DNA of 64,000 bases, taken from positions 4,216,001-4,280,000 of the forward strand of contig NZ_CP011773.1 in assembly GCF_001021385.1 (NCBI RefSeq), given 5' to 3'. This DNA comes from Mycobacterium sp. EPa45. Lineage in GTDB: Bacteria; Actinomycetota; Actinomycetes; Mycobacteriales; Mycobacteriaceae. Below the pieces are notes generated by a model, which had not been told where the DNA came from, ran no database searches, and worked only from the letters and a program-made list of their open reading frames with translations. The position numbers were made by a program, and so were the translations under genes. Below are positions 30,138-41,077 of this stretch, in pieces (position 1 is the stretch's first letter; each line of letters begins with the position of its first letter).

Positions 30138-32144
30138 TCAGCCCAGCGTTTCGGGGAACTGCGCCGGCTCCCCCAGCACGTGTTCGGCCAAGAACGCGGT
30201 GACCACCTGGTACCAGATCTTCGCGTGCTGCGGAGCGAGCACCCAGTGGTTCTCCGACGGGAAGTACAGGAACCGGTGCACCGACGTGCCGTCGTCGGCG
30301 GCCGGCAGTCCAGAGGTGGTCAGCAGCTCGTACCACAGCCGCAGCGCCTCGCCGATGGGCACTCGGTAGTCCTTGTCACCGTGGATGACCAGCATCGGGG
30401 TCTTGATGTGCTCGACGAAGCGGTGTGGCGAATTGTCCTGTGCCATAGCCGGTGTCATCTCGCGCGCCCAGTAGTACGCGCCGTCGGTTGTCGGGCCGAA
30501 CTGGTCGAGCGCCCACAGGCTGGCATGCGTGACGATCGCCGCGAAGCGGTCGGTGTGGCCGGCCACCCAGTTGGCCATGTAGCCGCCGAACGAGCCGCCC
30601 ATCGCCGCAGTGCGGCCTTCGTCGATGCGCGGGTCGGCCACCGCGGCGTCGACGGCGGCCATCAGGTCCTCGTACGGCGGGCCGCCCCACGCCCCCCAGC
30701 CGCGCTGGATGAACTGCTGCCCGTAGCCGGTGGACAGCGCGGGGTCGGGCAGCAGCACCGCATACCCACGAGCGGCCATCAGCCACGGATTCCACCGCCA
30801 TGACCACGCGTTCCAGCTGCCCAGCGGTCCGCCGTGGATCCAGAGCAGCAGCGGCGCGGGCTGGGTCGCTCGGTCGGTCACCTCCTGCCCGCCGGAAGGC
30901 AGCACCAGCCAGGACCGCACCGAGGTGCCGTCGGCGGCGGTAGCGACGATTTCGGTCAATTCACCTGGAAGTTCAGGCAATTCGACGCACGGCAACGCGG
31001 TGATGGTTCCCGTGGACTCGATCCGTACCGGGTGCGGCGGCGCGGCATATGAGCTACGCAGTGCGAAGAGAACGCCGTCGGGTGCGCTGATGACGTTGCT
31101 GTAGCTGAAGTCATCGGTGGTGAGCCGGCGGACGACGCCATCGAGTCCAACCGAGAAGATCGGGCACCGGCCGTTGTCGTCGGCGGTGACCAGGATCGCC
31201 GAGCCGTCGTGCGCCCAGGTCACCGTGGTCGGCCACCGGTCCCAGTCGGTCGCCGTCTGCGACCAGTCTCCTGAATGAAGATTCAAGTGGCACAGCGTGA
31301 TTCGCGGAGCCTGGTCGGGCGTCGACGCGGTTTCGCGGGTGAAGGCCACCTGGGTGCCGTCGGGTGAAATGGCCGGGTGTTCCAGGTCGGCGAAGGGGTC
31401 GTCAGCGATCACCGCGCGCTCGCCGGTCTGCAGGTCGATGCGCACCAGGACCGACCGCAATGCGACTCCCGGCGCGGGCACCCGCCACGTCGCGACCGCG
31501 AAGCTGCCGTCCGGGCTCACGGCGAAATCCGCCTCCCCGAGGGCCGGCCCAGGATCGCGCGTCACGTCGGTCAGCTCACCGTCAGCGGCCACGCGCAACA
31601 GGTGCGTCTCCTCCGGGCCCAAGTCCTTGTCCCAGTACCGCACCGGATACCCGGTGTGCAGGATGGCGCTGATCTTGTTGTCCTTACGTGTTTTCCGCAG
31701 TCGGCGCTCCTCGTCGAGGGAGTCGGACGACGGCAGCAGCGGCGCACCGATCACCACGACGGGTGCGTTGCGTGCGGTCCGCACGGCGGTGATCCCGGCG
31801 GGTAGCTCGGCCAGTTGAACGGACTCGCCACCCGCGGCAGGCAACAACCACAGCGCGGCCGGCGGCGTGTCGTCGTCCTCGGTCGGACGCACGGAGGTGA
31901 AGACCAGGTCGCCGGCTGCGGTGAACGCCGGTGACGATTCCCCCTTGGCGCCTCGCGTCAGCCGGCGGGCCTGCGCCGCCCCCTCGGGGTCCAGCTCCCA
32001 CAGCGCGGTGACGTATTCGGTCTTGGCGGCATTGAGTTCGGCGACGCCTGCGACGACGCGCGATCCGTCGGCCGACGCCGCCAGCCCGGAAACCCGTGGT
32101 AGGGCGATGTAGTCGTCGAGATCGTCGAACGGGCCTGAGGTCAT
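30138..32144 (-). CDS. S9-family (prolyl oligopeptidase-type) serine peptidase
   Basis: 668 aa from ATG 32144 (MTSGPFDDLDDYIALP); the frame runs further upstream but overlaps the divergent gene. An N-terminal beta-propeller of WD40-like/DPP6-type repeats (residues ~1-390; DFAVSPDGSFAVATW, HPAISPDGTQVAFTR) precedes an alpha/beta-hydrolase peptidase domain. The catalytic Ser is in AAMGGSFGGYMANW, Asp in IHGDKDYRVP and His in PSENHWVLAP. It probably cleaves oligopeptides as an acylaminoacyl- or dipeptidyl-peptidase-like enzyme. No signal peptide, so cytoplasmic. It is divergent from the FAD monooxygenase, start codons 36 nt apart. Confidence 0.9.
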   Translation of the reverse strand: MTSGPFDDLDDYIALPRVSGLAASADGSRVVAGVAELNAAKTEYVTALWELDPEGAAQARRLTRGAKGESSPAFTAAGDLVFTSVRPTEDDDTPPAALWLLPAAGGESVQLAELPAGITAVRTARNAPVVVIGAPLLPSSDSLDEERRLRKTRKDNKISAILHTGYPVRYWDKDLGPEETHLLRVAADGELTDVTRDPGPALGEADFAVSPDGSFAVATWRVPAPGVALRSVLVRIDLQTGERAVIADDPFADLEHPAISPDGTQVAFTRETASTPDQAPRITLCHLNLHSGDWSQTATDWDRWPTTVTWAHDGSAILVTADDNGRCPIFSVGLDGVVRRLTTDDFSYSNVISAPDGVLFALRSSYAAPPHPVRIESTGTITALPCVELPELPGELTEIVATAADGTSVRSWLVLPSGGQEVTDRATQPAPLLLWIHGGPLGSWNAWSWRWNPWLMAARGYAVLLPDPALSTGYGQQFIQRGWGAWGGPPYEDLMAAVDAAVADPRIDEGRTAAMGGSFGGYMANWVAGHTDRFAAIVTHASLWALDQFGPTTDGAYYWAREMTPAMAQDNSPHRFVEHIKTPMLVIHGDKDYRVPIGEALRLWYELLTTSGLPAADDGTSVHRFLYFPSENHWVLAPQHAKIWYQVVTAFLAEHVLGEPAQFPETLG

Positions 32145-32168
32145 GCCCTGTTGGTAGCACACGCCCCG

Positions 32169-32174
32169 TAGGTT
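32169..32174 (+). promoter_or_regulatory. Predicted -10 box for leaderless FAD monooxygenase gene
   Basis: TAGGTT (TANNNT) lies 6 nt before ATG 32181, predicting a leaderless transcript. The whole divergent gap to the peptidase gene is 36 bp, so the -35 regions must overlap that gene's start. Confidence 0.45.
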
Positions 32175-32180
32175 CAGGGC

Positions 32181-33347
32181 ATGGCCGAGATCGCAGTCGT
32201 GGGGGCTGGCATCGCCGGACTCGCTACCGCTGCGGCGCTGACCCAGCGCGGTCATTACGTCACCGTGATCGAAGAGCGCACCGACACCGGCTCAGGTGCC
32301 GGCATCAGCATCTGGCCCAACGCGCTGGCCGCCCTCGACCACCTCGGGCTGGGCGAGCAGGTGCGCGCGGCCGGCGGCCGCATCGCGGCGGGCGCGATCC
32401 GCTGGAAGGACGGCCGATGGTTGCGGCGCCCGGCCGGCGAGCGGATCGTCACCGCGCTCGGCGAACCGCTGGTCGTACTGCAGCGCGCCGCACTGCGCGA
32501 CATCCTGGCCGGGGCGCTCGCGGCTGGGACCGTCGTCAACGGACTGGCGGTCTGCGAGTTGACCACCACACCCACCGGGGTGCGGCTGCACCTGGCGGAC
32601 TCCTCCACCCGCGACGTCGACGCGGTGGTCGGCGCGGACGGCACCCGTTCGGTGGTGGCCCGCCACCTCAACGGCCCGCTCCCGCGCCGCTATGCCGGCT
32701 ACACGGCTTGGCGCGGGGTTGCCGTGTTCGCGATCGACCCCGACCTGGCCGGCGAGACCATGGGAGCAGGCGCGGAGGTCGGCCACGTCCCGATGGGAGC
32801 CGACCGGACGTACTGGTTCGCCACCGAACGCGCTACCGAGGGCGCATCGGCGCCGCAGGGCGAGCTCGCGTATCTGCGGGGGAAGTTTGCGTCGTGGGCC
32901 GCGCCGATCCCCGCCATCCTCGCCGCCACCGAGCCCGCCGAGGTTCTGCGCAACGACCTCTACGACCGCAGCCCCGCCAAACGCTGGGCGGCGGGACCGG
33001 TGGTGCTGGTCGGAGACGCCGCCCACCCCATGCGGCCACATTTGGGCCAGGGCGGCTGTCAAGCGCTGGAGGACGCCGCGGTACTGGGTGCGTTCGTCGA
33101 CCTGTCTACCGACCTGCCGACGGCCTTCGCCGCCTTCGAGGCGTTCCGCCGCGGCCGGGTCCGAGCAATCGCTCGTGAATCGCAGCTGATCGGCCGTGTG
33201 GTCAATCTGCGCCCTGCGGCGCTGAGCGCGCTGGCCAGCCGGTCGACAGTCGTATTGCCGGAGTTCCTGGTGACCCGCCACCTGGCCTCGATCGCCGCAC
33301 GATCGGCGTTCCGGTTGCCTACACGCAACGACGCCCAGTCGGCCTGA
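32181..33347 (+). CDS. FAD-dependent monooxygenase (aromatic hydroxylase type)
   Basis: 388 aa group A flavoprotein monooxygenase. The dinucleotide-binding GAGIAGLATAAALTQRG (GxGxxG), the central DAVVGADGTRSVVARHL (DG motif) and the FAD-ribityl GDAAHPMRPHLGQGGCQALEDA segment (shown split: GDAAHPMRPHLGQ, then GGCQALEDA) are in the expected order. Such enzymes use NAD(P)H and O2 to hydroxylate aromatic or related substrates; the substrate here is unknown. ATG start at 32181 is set by the TANNNT box. It is convergent with rpfE2, with a shared hairpin across its stop codon. Confidence 0.85.
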   Translation: MAEIAVVGAGIAGLATAAALTQRGHYVTVIEERTDTGSGAGISIWPNALAALDHLGLGEQVRAAGGRIAAGAIRWKDGRWLRRPAGERIVTALGEPLVVLQRAALRDILAGALAAGTVVNGLAVCELTTTPTGVRLHLADSSTRDVDAVVGADGTRSVVARHLNGPLPRRYAGYTAWRGVAVFAIDPDLAGETMGAGAEVGHVPMGADRTYWFATERATEGASAPQGELAYLRGKFASWAAPIPAILAATEPAEVLRNDLYDRSPAKRWAAGPVVLVGDAAHPMRPHLGQGGCQALEDAAVLGAFVDLSTDLPTAFAAFEAFRRGRVRAIARESQLIGRVVNLRPAALSALASRSTVVLPEFLVTRHLASIAARSAFRLPTRNDAQSA

Positions 33348-33363
33348 ACCGGCTGGGCGTCGT
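33328..33363. terminator. Bidirectional terminator hairpin between FAD monooxygenase and rpfE2
   Basis: ACGACGCCCAG (33328-33338) pairs perfectly with CTGGGCGTCGT (33353-33363), with a further CGG/CCG inner pair. It spans the stop codon of the monooxygenase gene and ends 11 nt before the rpfE2 stop, the ideal place for a shared terminator. Confidence 0.65.
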
Positions 33364-33374
33364 CAGCGACAGAT

Positions 33375-35154
<1,780 letters not shown>

Positions 35155-35733
35155 TTATCCGGCGATTTGCTGCGCCAGATCGGTCGGTGAATTGACGTTA
35201 GCCAGTGCCCGACTGGCCGGGATCACGATCCGCTGAGTGACGACCGTTTCGGCCAGCGCCCGCATACTTCGATCCCCGGCCGTGACCAGGGCATCGATGT
35301 GGTCGGCCAAGTCGGTGCGGTAGATGCCGGCCAGGTAGTGATCGCGGCCGTCCCACGGCAGCACGACGTCGACGCCGTGGTGCGACGCGAGTTCGTCGAC
35401 GACGCCGGTGGACAGGAACGGCATGTCGACGGCGCTGACAAACGCACGCTCCGCCCCGGCCGCGGCGGCAGCCCGGAGCCCGCGTCCGGTGGCAAGCAAG
35501 GGACCCACCCCGCGAACCTCGTCACGCAGCACCTGCGCTTCCAGCGCGGGCAGCGCCTGACCGGGTGCGGCGATCACGAACACCGGCGCACAGCGGGAGC
35601 TCAGCACGGCAACGGTGTATTCCACCATCGTGGTACCGCCGTCAGGATGCGGCAGCGTGGCTTTGTCGCGGCCCATGCGCCGCGACGCCCCACCAGCCAG
35701 TACTACGGCGGCCAGCGGGGCGGGCGTGCTCAC
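35155..35733 (-). CDS. mobA: Molybdenum cofactor guanylyltransferase
   Basis: 192 aa nucleotidyltransferase. The N-terminal [17 protein letters not shown] is the GTP-binding LAGGxSxRMGxDK motif; [12 protein letters not shown] carries the metal-binding Asp. It couples GMP to molybdopterin to give the bis-MGD-type cofactor used by formate dehydrogenase and nitrate reductase. GTG start at 35733. It lies 18 nt downstream of korB, the same order as Rv2453c-Rv2454c-Rv2455c, so it is probably transcribed with korAB. Confidence 0.9.
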   Translation of the reverse strand: MSTPAPLAAVVLAGGASRRMGRDKATLPHPDGGTTMVEYTVAVLSSRCAPVFVIAAPGQALPALEAQVLRDEVRGVGPLLATGRGLRAAAAAGAERAFVSAVDMPFLSTGVVDELASHHGVDVVLPWDGRDHYLAGIYRTDLADHIDALVTAGDRSMRALAETVVTQRIVIPASRALANVNSPTDLAQQIAG

Positions 35734-35751
35734 GGGTGCGTCTGGGCCCGG

Positions 35752-36828
35752 CTAGTCGACGGTCCAGGTGTCGCGGCCACGCAGCAGCGATTGCAGTGCG
35801 TGCCGGTCATGCGGGGTGGCCTCCCGAGCCAGGCGAACCTGATCGCGGGCGGCGTCGTCGTATGTCGGCCGGTTGACCTGCCGGAAGACGCCCATCACCG
35901 TGTGCTCGAGGTTCTGGTCGCTCAACCGCGACAGCGCGAAGGCGTAGGCGGAGTCCGCGATCGTCGCGTCGTGCACCACGATGTCGGTGGCCGCCACGTC
36001 GGCCGTCTTCGCGACGTCCAGTCCGAACCCGGTCTTGACGACGCAGTACTCGCCGTTGGCGCCGAACGTGACCGGCTCACCCTGGCGGACGTTGATGATC
36101 CGCTCCTCGGAGCCCTCCTTGCGGAGCAGGTCGAAGGAGCCGTCGTTGAAGATCGGGCAATCCTGCATGATCTCGACCAGCGCGGCACCGCGGTGCTCGG
36201 CAGCGGCCTTCAGCACCTCGGACAGGCCCTTGCGGTCGGAGTCAAGCGCCCGGCCGACGAATGTCGCCTCGGCACCCAGCGCCAGCGAAACCGGGTTGAA
36301 CGGATGGTCCAGCGAGCCCATCGGGGTGGACTTGGTGACCTTGCCGACCTCGGAGGTCGGCGAGTACTGGCCCTTGGTCAGCCCGTAGATCCGGTTGTTG
36401 AACAGCAGGATCGTGATGTTGACGTTGCGGCGCAGCGCGTGGATCAGGTGGTTGCCGCCGATCGAGAGGGCGTCACCGTCACCGGTCACCACCCACACGG
36501 ACAGGTCCGGACGGGCCAGCGCCAAGCCGGTGGCGATGGTCGGGGCGCGACCGTGGATCGAATGGAAACCGTAGGTCTCCAGGTAGTACGGGAACCGGCT
36601 CGAGCACCCGATACCGCTGATGAACGCGATGTTCTCCCGGCGCAGACCCAGATCCGGCAGGAAGTTGCGGATGGTGTTCAGGATGACGTAGTCGCCGCAG
36701 CCGGGGCACCAGCGGACCTCCTGGTCACTGGTGAAGTCCTTGGCCTTCTGCGGCTCGTCGGTGGTCGGCACCCACGCCGTCTTGGACACACTCGGTGCCA
36801 GCAGGTCCGAGCCGATCAGGTCAGTCAT
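35752..36828 (-). CDS. korB: 2-oxoglutarate:ferredoxin oxidoreductase beta subunit
   Basis: 358 aa TPP-binding subunit. RWCPGCGDYVILN (CxxC cluster ligand region), GIGCSSRFPYYL, HGRAPTIATGLALA and the TPP motif VVTGDGDALSIGGNHL followed by LFNNRIYGLTKGQYSPT are characteristic. With KorA it oxidatively decarboxylates 2-oxoglutarate to succinyl-CoA, reducing ferredoxin, a CoA-dependent bypass of 2-oxoglutarate dehydrogenase in mycobacteria. Its ATG overlaps the korA stop by 4 nt (36825-36828), implying coupled translation. Confidence 0.94.
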   Translation of the reverse strand: MTDLIGSDLLAPSVSKTAWVPTTDEPQKAKDFTSDQEVRWCPGCGDYVILNTIRNFLPDLGLRRENIAFISGIGCSSRFPYYLETYGFHSIHGRAPTIATGLALARPDLSVWVVTGDGDALSIGGNHLIHALRRNVNITILLFNNRIYGLTKGQYSPTSEVGKVTKSTPMGSLDHPFNPVSLALGAEATFVGRALDSDRKGLSEVLKAAAEHRGAALVEIMQDCPIFNDGSFDLLRKEGSEERIINVRQGEPVTFGANGEYCVVKTGFGLDVAKTADVAATDIVVHDATIADSAYAFALSRLSDQNLEHTVMGVFRQVNRPTYDDAARDQVRLAREATPHDRHALQSLLRGRDTWTVD

Positions 36829-38771
36829 GCGTTCACTCCCGCGCCAACATCGGTTCCAGTACTCACGGTAGCTGCCGCAAGCCTGGCGAATTTCGCTTTG
36901 TCGCTTTCCTTTTCAGCCAGCGTCCCGTCGAGGGCGGCATCGATGATGCCTTCCAGCTCGTCGGCCAGGAACGCCATGCCTTCCACCTTCGTGACCGACT
37001 GGACGTCGACCAGGTACGTGCCGCGCAGCAGCAGCGCCAGCTGGCCGAGGTTCATCTCCGGGACCACGACCTTCGGGTACTTGCGCAGTACCTCCCCGAG
37101 GTTGGCCGGCAACGGGTTGAGATGCCGCAGGTGAGCCTGGGCGACCTTGATCCCGCGGCGGCGCGCCCGCCGGCATGCCTCGCCGATCGGTCCGAACGAG
37201 CTTCCCCAGCCGAGGATCAACAGCTCGGCGTCGCCGGTCGGGTCGTCGACCTTGATGTCGGGCACCGTGATGCCGGCGATCTTGGCCTGACGCAACCGGA
37301 CCATGAGGTCGTGGTTGGCCGGCTCGTAGGAGATGTTGCCCGAACCGTTGGCCGATTCCAGGCCGCCGATGCGGTGCTCGAGGCCGGGCGTGCCCGGTAC
37401 CGCGAACTGGCGAGCCAGCGTCTCGGGATCCCGTGCGTAGGGCTGGAATTCCTCGCCTGCCTTGGCATGGTTGGACTCGATCGGCTCGAAGGAGTCGATG
37501 TCCGGGATCCGCCACGGTTCCGATCCATTGGCGATTGCCCCGTCGGACAGCAAGATCACCGGCGTGCGATAGGTCAGCGCGATGCGGGCGGCCTCGATGG
37601 CCACCTCGAAGCAGTCCGAGGGAGTGCTTGCGGCCAGCACGGCCACCGGCGACTCGCCGTTGCGGCCGAACATCACCTGCAGTAGGTCCGCTTGCTCGGT
37701 CTTGGTGGGCAGGCCGGTGGACGGTCCGCCACGCTGCACATCGATCACCAGCAGCGGCAGTTCGGCCATCATGGCCAGGCCGATGGCCTCGGACTTCAGC
37801 GAGATTCCCGGACCCGACGTGCTGGTCACGCCAAGTGCGCCGCCGTAGGACGCACCGATCGCGGCGCCGACGCCGGCGATCTCGTCCTCGGCCTGGAAGG
37901 TCAGGACGTTGAAATTCTTGTGCTTGGACAGCTCGTGCAGGATGTCCGACGCCGGCGTGATCGGGTAGGTGCCGAGCACCACCTGCGTGTCGGCGAGCTG
38001 ACCGGCGGCGATCACGCCGTAAGCCAGGGCGGTATTGCCGGAGATCTGCCGATATTCGCCCGGAGCCAGCTTGGCCGGGGAGATCTCGTAGGTGGTGCCG
38101 AACGCCTCGGTGGTCTCGCCGTAGTTCCAGCCGGCCTTCAGCGCGAGGACGTTGGCCTCGGCGACATCGGGCTTGCGGGCGAACTTTTCCCGGATGAACG
38201 TCTCACTGGTCTCGATCGGCCGGCCGTACATCCACGACAGCAGGCCGAGCGCGAACATGTTTTTGGCGCGCTGGCCGTCCTTCTTGGTTGCGCCGATCGC
38301 CTCGACGGCACCGAGGGTCAGCGTCGTCATCGCGACGGCCTGTACGACGTAGTCGTCGAGCTCGCCACTCTCGAGCGGGTTGGCCTCGTAGCCGACCTTT
38401 GCGAGGTTGCGCTTGGTGAATTCGTCGGAGTTGGCGATCACCAGCCCGCCGCGCGGGAGGTCGCCGATGTTGGCCTTCAGCGCCGCGGGGTTCATGGCGA
38501 CGAGGACGTCCGGACGGTCACCGGCGGTGAGGATGTCGTAGTCGGCGATCTGGATCTGGAAGGACGAGACGCCCGGCAGCGTGCCCTGTGGTGCCCGGAT
38601 CTCGGCAGGGTAATTCGGTTGCGTAGCAAGGTCATTGCCGAACAGCGCGGCCTCCGAGGTGAACCGGTCGCCGGTCAGCTGCATGCCGTCACCGGAGTCA
38701 CCGGCGAACCGGATGACCACCTTTTCCAGCTTCTGCCGGTCCCCCGTAGCCCCGTTGCCGTTCGGACCCAC
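36825..38771 (-). CDS. korA: 2-oxoglutarate:ferredoxin oxidoreductase alpha subunit (gamma-alpha fusion)
   Basis: 648 aa. Residues ~15-200 form the gamma-type domain (VIRFAGDSGDGMQLTGDRF; FQIQIADYDILTAGD), the rest the alpha-type pyrimidine-binding and transketolase C-terminal domains (ISGNTALAYGVIAAGQ, TYPITPASDILHEL, STSGPGISLKSEAIGLA). This fusion is the form found in mycobacterial KorA (Rv2455c). It is the partner of KorB. GTG start at 38771; the upstream 281 nt are free of genes and should contain the operon promoter. Confidence 0.94.
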   Translation of the reverse strand: MGPNGNGATGDRQKLEKVVIRFAGDSGDGMQLTGDRFTSEAALFGNDLATQPNYPAEIRAPQGTLPGVSSFQIQIADYDILTAGDRPDVLVAMNPAALKANIGDLPRGGLVIANSDEFTKRNLAKVGYEANPLESGELDDYVVQAVAMTTLTLGAVEAIGATKKDGQRAKNMFALGLLSWMYGRPIETSETFIREKFARKPDVAEANVLALKAGWNYGETTEAFGTTYEISPAKLAPGEYRQISGNTALAYGVIAAGQLADTQVVLGTYPITPASDILHELSKHKNFNVLTFQAEDEIAGVGAAIGASYGGALGVTSTSGPGISLKSEAIGLAMMAELPLLVIDVQRGGPSTGLPTKTEQADLLQVMFGRNGESPVAVLAASTPSDCFEVAIEAARIALTYRTPVILLSDGAIANGSEPWRIPDIDSFEPIESNHAKAGEEFQPYARDPETLARQFAVPGTPGLEHRIGGLESANGSGNISYEPANHDLMVRLRQAKIAGITVPDIKVDDPTGDAELLILGWGSSFGPIGEACRRARRRGIKVAQAHLRHLNPLPANLGEVLRKYPKVVVPEMNLGQLALLLRGTYLVDVQSVTKVEGMAFLADELEGIIDAALDGTLAEKESDKAKFARLAAATVSTGTDVGAGVNA

Positions 38772-39001
38772 GTCCCCGCCTTTCGTCCTGTCCCGCCGGG
38801 CGTAGATCCCGCGTCGCTGTCAGTGGGACGCGCCGACGGAATCGACAGCCCAGGAGTTGCTGTCACTCGCAGTACCGATTATTGCACTTTCTTAGGCAAG
38901 CCCGGCTGCGGCGCGCTCCTGACACGCCGTGCAGCCTGCGGGGAAGTCACAGCTCACGGACATGATCGAGAGCCCGCATGAGACAAAAGTGTGTCGTTCG
39001 T

Positions 39002-39034
39002 CACTCTCCGAGAATGCCATTCTCTAAGAGAGTG
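39002..39034 (-). terminator. Nested hairpin downstream of the PfkB kinase gene
   Basis: CACTCTC (39002-39008) pairs with GAGAGTG (39028-39034), and an inner GAGAAT-GCC-ATTCTC stem (39010-39024) continues it with a small bulge. It lies 18 nt after the kinase stop, the right place for its terminator. A T-run (CTTTT) follows only ~12 nt further. The remaining 38772-39001 stretch holds the korA promoter region, with no other feature I can name. Confidence 0.5.
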
Positions 39035-39052
39035 GCTACTGGCGAGTAGCTA

Positions 39053-39901
39053 TCAGTTGCGGCGCGCCCCCAGGCGTTTCTCGAGTTCGTTGGCGACCAG
39101 TTCACTGGCTTCCCCGGCCGCCGCGACCGGGTCCGCGCCGGCCGCCCGATTTGCCACATAACAGGTGGTGAACATATCCCCGGCCCCGGTGGTCTGTACT
39201 CCTTCGACCCGCCACGCGGCCGGTACCCGCACCCGCGTGTCGCCGGTATAGATGTCACAGCCTTCGGATCCGTAAGTGACCAGGATTTCGGGCACGCCGA
39301 GGCGCGCCGCGGTCGAGGAGTCGAACGGACCGTCGGCCACGATGACGGCCTCGTCCTCGGCCAGCTTGAGAATGCTCAAGTGCTTCAGCAGCTCCGGCGG
39401 GTAGTGCCGATCCACCACCAGCGGTCCGAGCCGGTCGGCGCGAACCAGGCCCTGGCCGTCGTAGGCGACCCGGTGGCCGCGCTGGGCCAGCAGGGCCAGC
39501 GTCTCGGCGGGGAAATCGGTCCGCAGCAACGGGGCCAGGTGAACCCACGTGGTCTCGGGGTCCGCCGCCGCCACCTCCGCCGCGCTCCACACCGGGCCGA
39601 TGGCCTCCACCGACATTCGACGATGATCGACATCCTCGTAGTCCAGCCGAAATGCACTCGTGCACTCCGCGGGCAGGATTCGGATCAGAGAGCGGAATCG
39701 CTCGAGCAGCGGCTCGTACAACGAGTGGTCCTCGTCGGCCGCCAGGGCGACGATTCCACCCGGAGCGCCGGCGGCCTCCATGGCCACACCGGAGAACGAC
39801 GCACACCCGCCCGGAGTCTTCGGGCCGCCGTTGATCACGTCGACGGCGAGATTGCCCAGCACGGTCACGCCGGCAACCAGCTCAGCGCGGTGTCGTGGCA
39901 C
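39053..39901 (-). CDS. PfkB-family carbohydrate kinase
   Basis: 282 aa from GTG 39901 with a GAGGAG ribosome binding site 8 nt upstream. The N-terminal GNLAVDVINGG and GGCASFSGVAMEAAG segments and the C-terminal VQTTGAGDMFTTCYVA motif with the catalytic Asp are those of PfkB sugar kinases. It is shorter than IolC and has an unusual acceptor-site region, so its substrate is not evident. It lies 91 nt downstream of a LacI regulator on the same strand, opposite the PhyH/Gfo-Idh operon. The context suggests phosphorylation of a sugar or cyclitol product of that operon. Confidence 0.8.
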   Translation of the reverse strand: MPRHRAELVAGVTVLGNLAVDVINGGPKTPGGCASFSGVAMEAAGAPGGIVALAADEDHSLYEPLLERFRSLIRILPAECTSAFRLDYEDVDHRRMSVEAIGPVWSAAEVAAADPETTWVHLAPLLRTDFPAETLALLAQRGHRVAYDGQGLVRADRLGPLVVDRHYPPELLKHLSILKLAEDEAVIVADGPFDSSTAARLGVPEILVTYGSEGCDIYTGDTRVRVPAAWRVEGVQTTGAGDMFTTCYVANRAAGADPVAAAGEASELVANELEKRLGARRN

Positions 39902-39992
39902 GAATCGATCTCCTCAAACATTCGGCGCATCCATCGTGGCCGTCGGCGCGGAATGCTAGTCGCGAATTCTCCGAATCCACGACTCGGCGAGC

Positions 39993-40997
39993 TCAGCCCG
40001 GCAGGTTGTACGGGGTGATCACCTGAATCGGGACGGGTCGCGCGGGCTCGCTGGGCAGCGCCCGGTGCTGCTGCAGGATCAGCCGCATCGCCAGCCTGGC
40101 GTCGGCGCGCAGGTCGTTGTGCAGCACCGCCGAGATGCGGCCTTCGCGCAGCAGGCGCCGGTTGTCGGCGTCGAGATCATGAGCGATAAAGACCTTGCAT
40201 ACGCGTCCTAACTCTTCGAACGCCGCCACCGTCGCCGTGTTGCCCCCGCCGACGGAGTAGACCGCAGCCACGTCCGGGTGACGCTCGAGGGCGTCGACCA
40301 CCAGGCGTTCGATGGTCGCGTCGATACCGTCGCTGTCACTGACCTCGACGATGCCGCGTCCAGACTTGCGCAGTGCCGTCCGGAAGCCGACTTCACGTTC
40401 GGCCTCGCCGCGGAACACGTTGCGGCTCAATGTGATCAACACGTCGGCCGGCGTCTCACCCAGCCACTGGTCCATCAGGTAGGCCGCGGTGACGCCGGCC
40501 CCGTGGTTGTCGATACCGACGTAGGCACACCGCGCACTGGCCGGAATGTCGGTCGCATACGTCACCACCGGAACACCGGCGGCCACCAGTCGGTCGACGG
40601 CTTCTGCCACCTCCGGTTCGTCCTGCGCCTTGAGCACGACCCCGTGACTGCCCCTGATGCGGTCCAGTGTCTCCGCCATCTGGTCGGTCGATCCGGCCTC
40701 CCAGAGGTGAAAGCGGGCGCGCAGCATGGCCGGCGCGAACGCAGGCAGCTCGGCCTCGACCGCGGCACGGAACGCATCCGAGAACCGGCGTGGTGTTTGC
40801 ATCACCACATCGAGCAGGAAGCGACGTCCGTTGAGCCGCAACTGGGCCTGCTGCTTCTCGAGATCGGAGATCGCGTGCAGCACCTCGGCGCGAGTGGCCG
40901 CCCGGACGCCGGGCCGGTCGTTGAGCACGCGGTCAACGGTCGCTTCGGACAGCCCGGACTGCTGGGCGATCTCGCGGACCTTGAATCGGTGCGCCAT
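39993..40997 (-). CDS. LacI-family transcriptional regulator (block 1)
   Basis: 334 aa. The N-terminal helix-turn-helix FKVREIAQQSGLSEATVDRV with the hinge-proximal NDRPGVRAATRAEV is LacI type, followed by a periplasmic-binding-protein-like sensor domain (~60-330; SHGVVLKAQDEPEVAEAV, YSVGGGNTATVAAFEELG). The domain class suggests a sugar or cyclitol effector. ATG 40997 lies 80 nt from the divergent ATG of the PhyH gene, so it very likely controls that operon and itself. A TGATGGGTTT direct repeat sits in the shared promoter region. Confidence 0.88.
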   Translation of the reverse strand: MAHRFKVREIAQQSGLSEATVDRVLNDRPGVRAATRAEVLHAISDLEKQQAQLRLNGRRFLLDVVMQTPRRFSDAFRAAVEAELPAFAPAMLRARFHLWEAGSTDQMAETLDRIRGSHGVVLKAQDEPEVAEAVDRLVAAGVPVVTYATDIPASARCAYVGIDNHGAGVTAAYLMDQWLGETPADVLITLSRNVFRGEAEREVGFRTALRKSGRGIVEVSDSDGIDATIERLVVDALERHPDVAAVYSVGGGNTATVAAFEELGRVCKVFIAHDLDADNRRLLREGRISAVLHNDLRADARLAMRLILQQHRALPSEPARPVPIQVITPYNLPG

Positions 40998-41015
40998 GAT
41001 CGCACTCTATCGTTC

Positions 41016-41036
41016 TGATGGGTTTTTGATGGGTTT
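41016..41036. promoter_or_regulatory. Direct repeat in divergent LacI/PhyH promoter region
   Basis: TGATGGGTTT occurs at 41016-41025 and again at 41027-41036, an 11-bp start-to-start distance that places both on one face of the helix. It is the only repeated element in the 80-bp gap. A role in binding the adjacent LacI regulator or RNA polymerase is inferred. Confidence 0.35.
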
Positions 41037-41077
41037 CTGGTGTTGATTGCGTCCTCAGTCACAGCAAGACTTACTGC

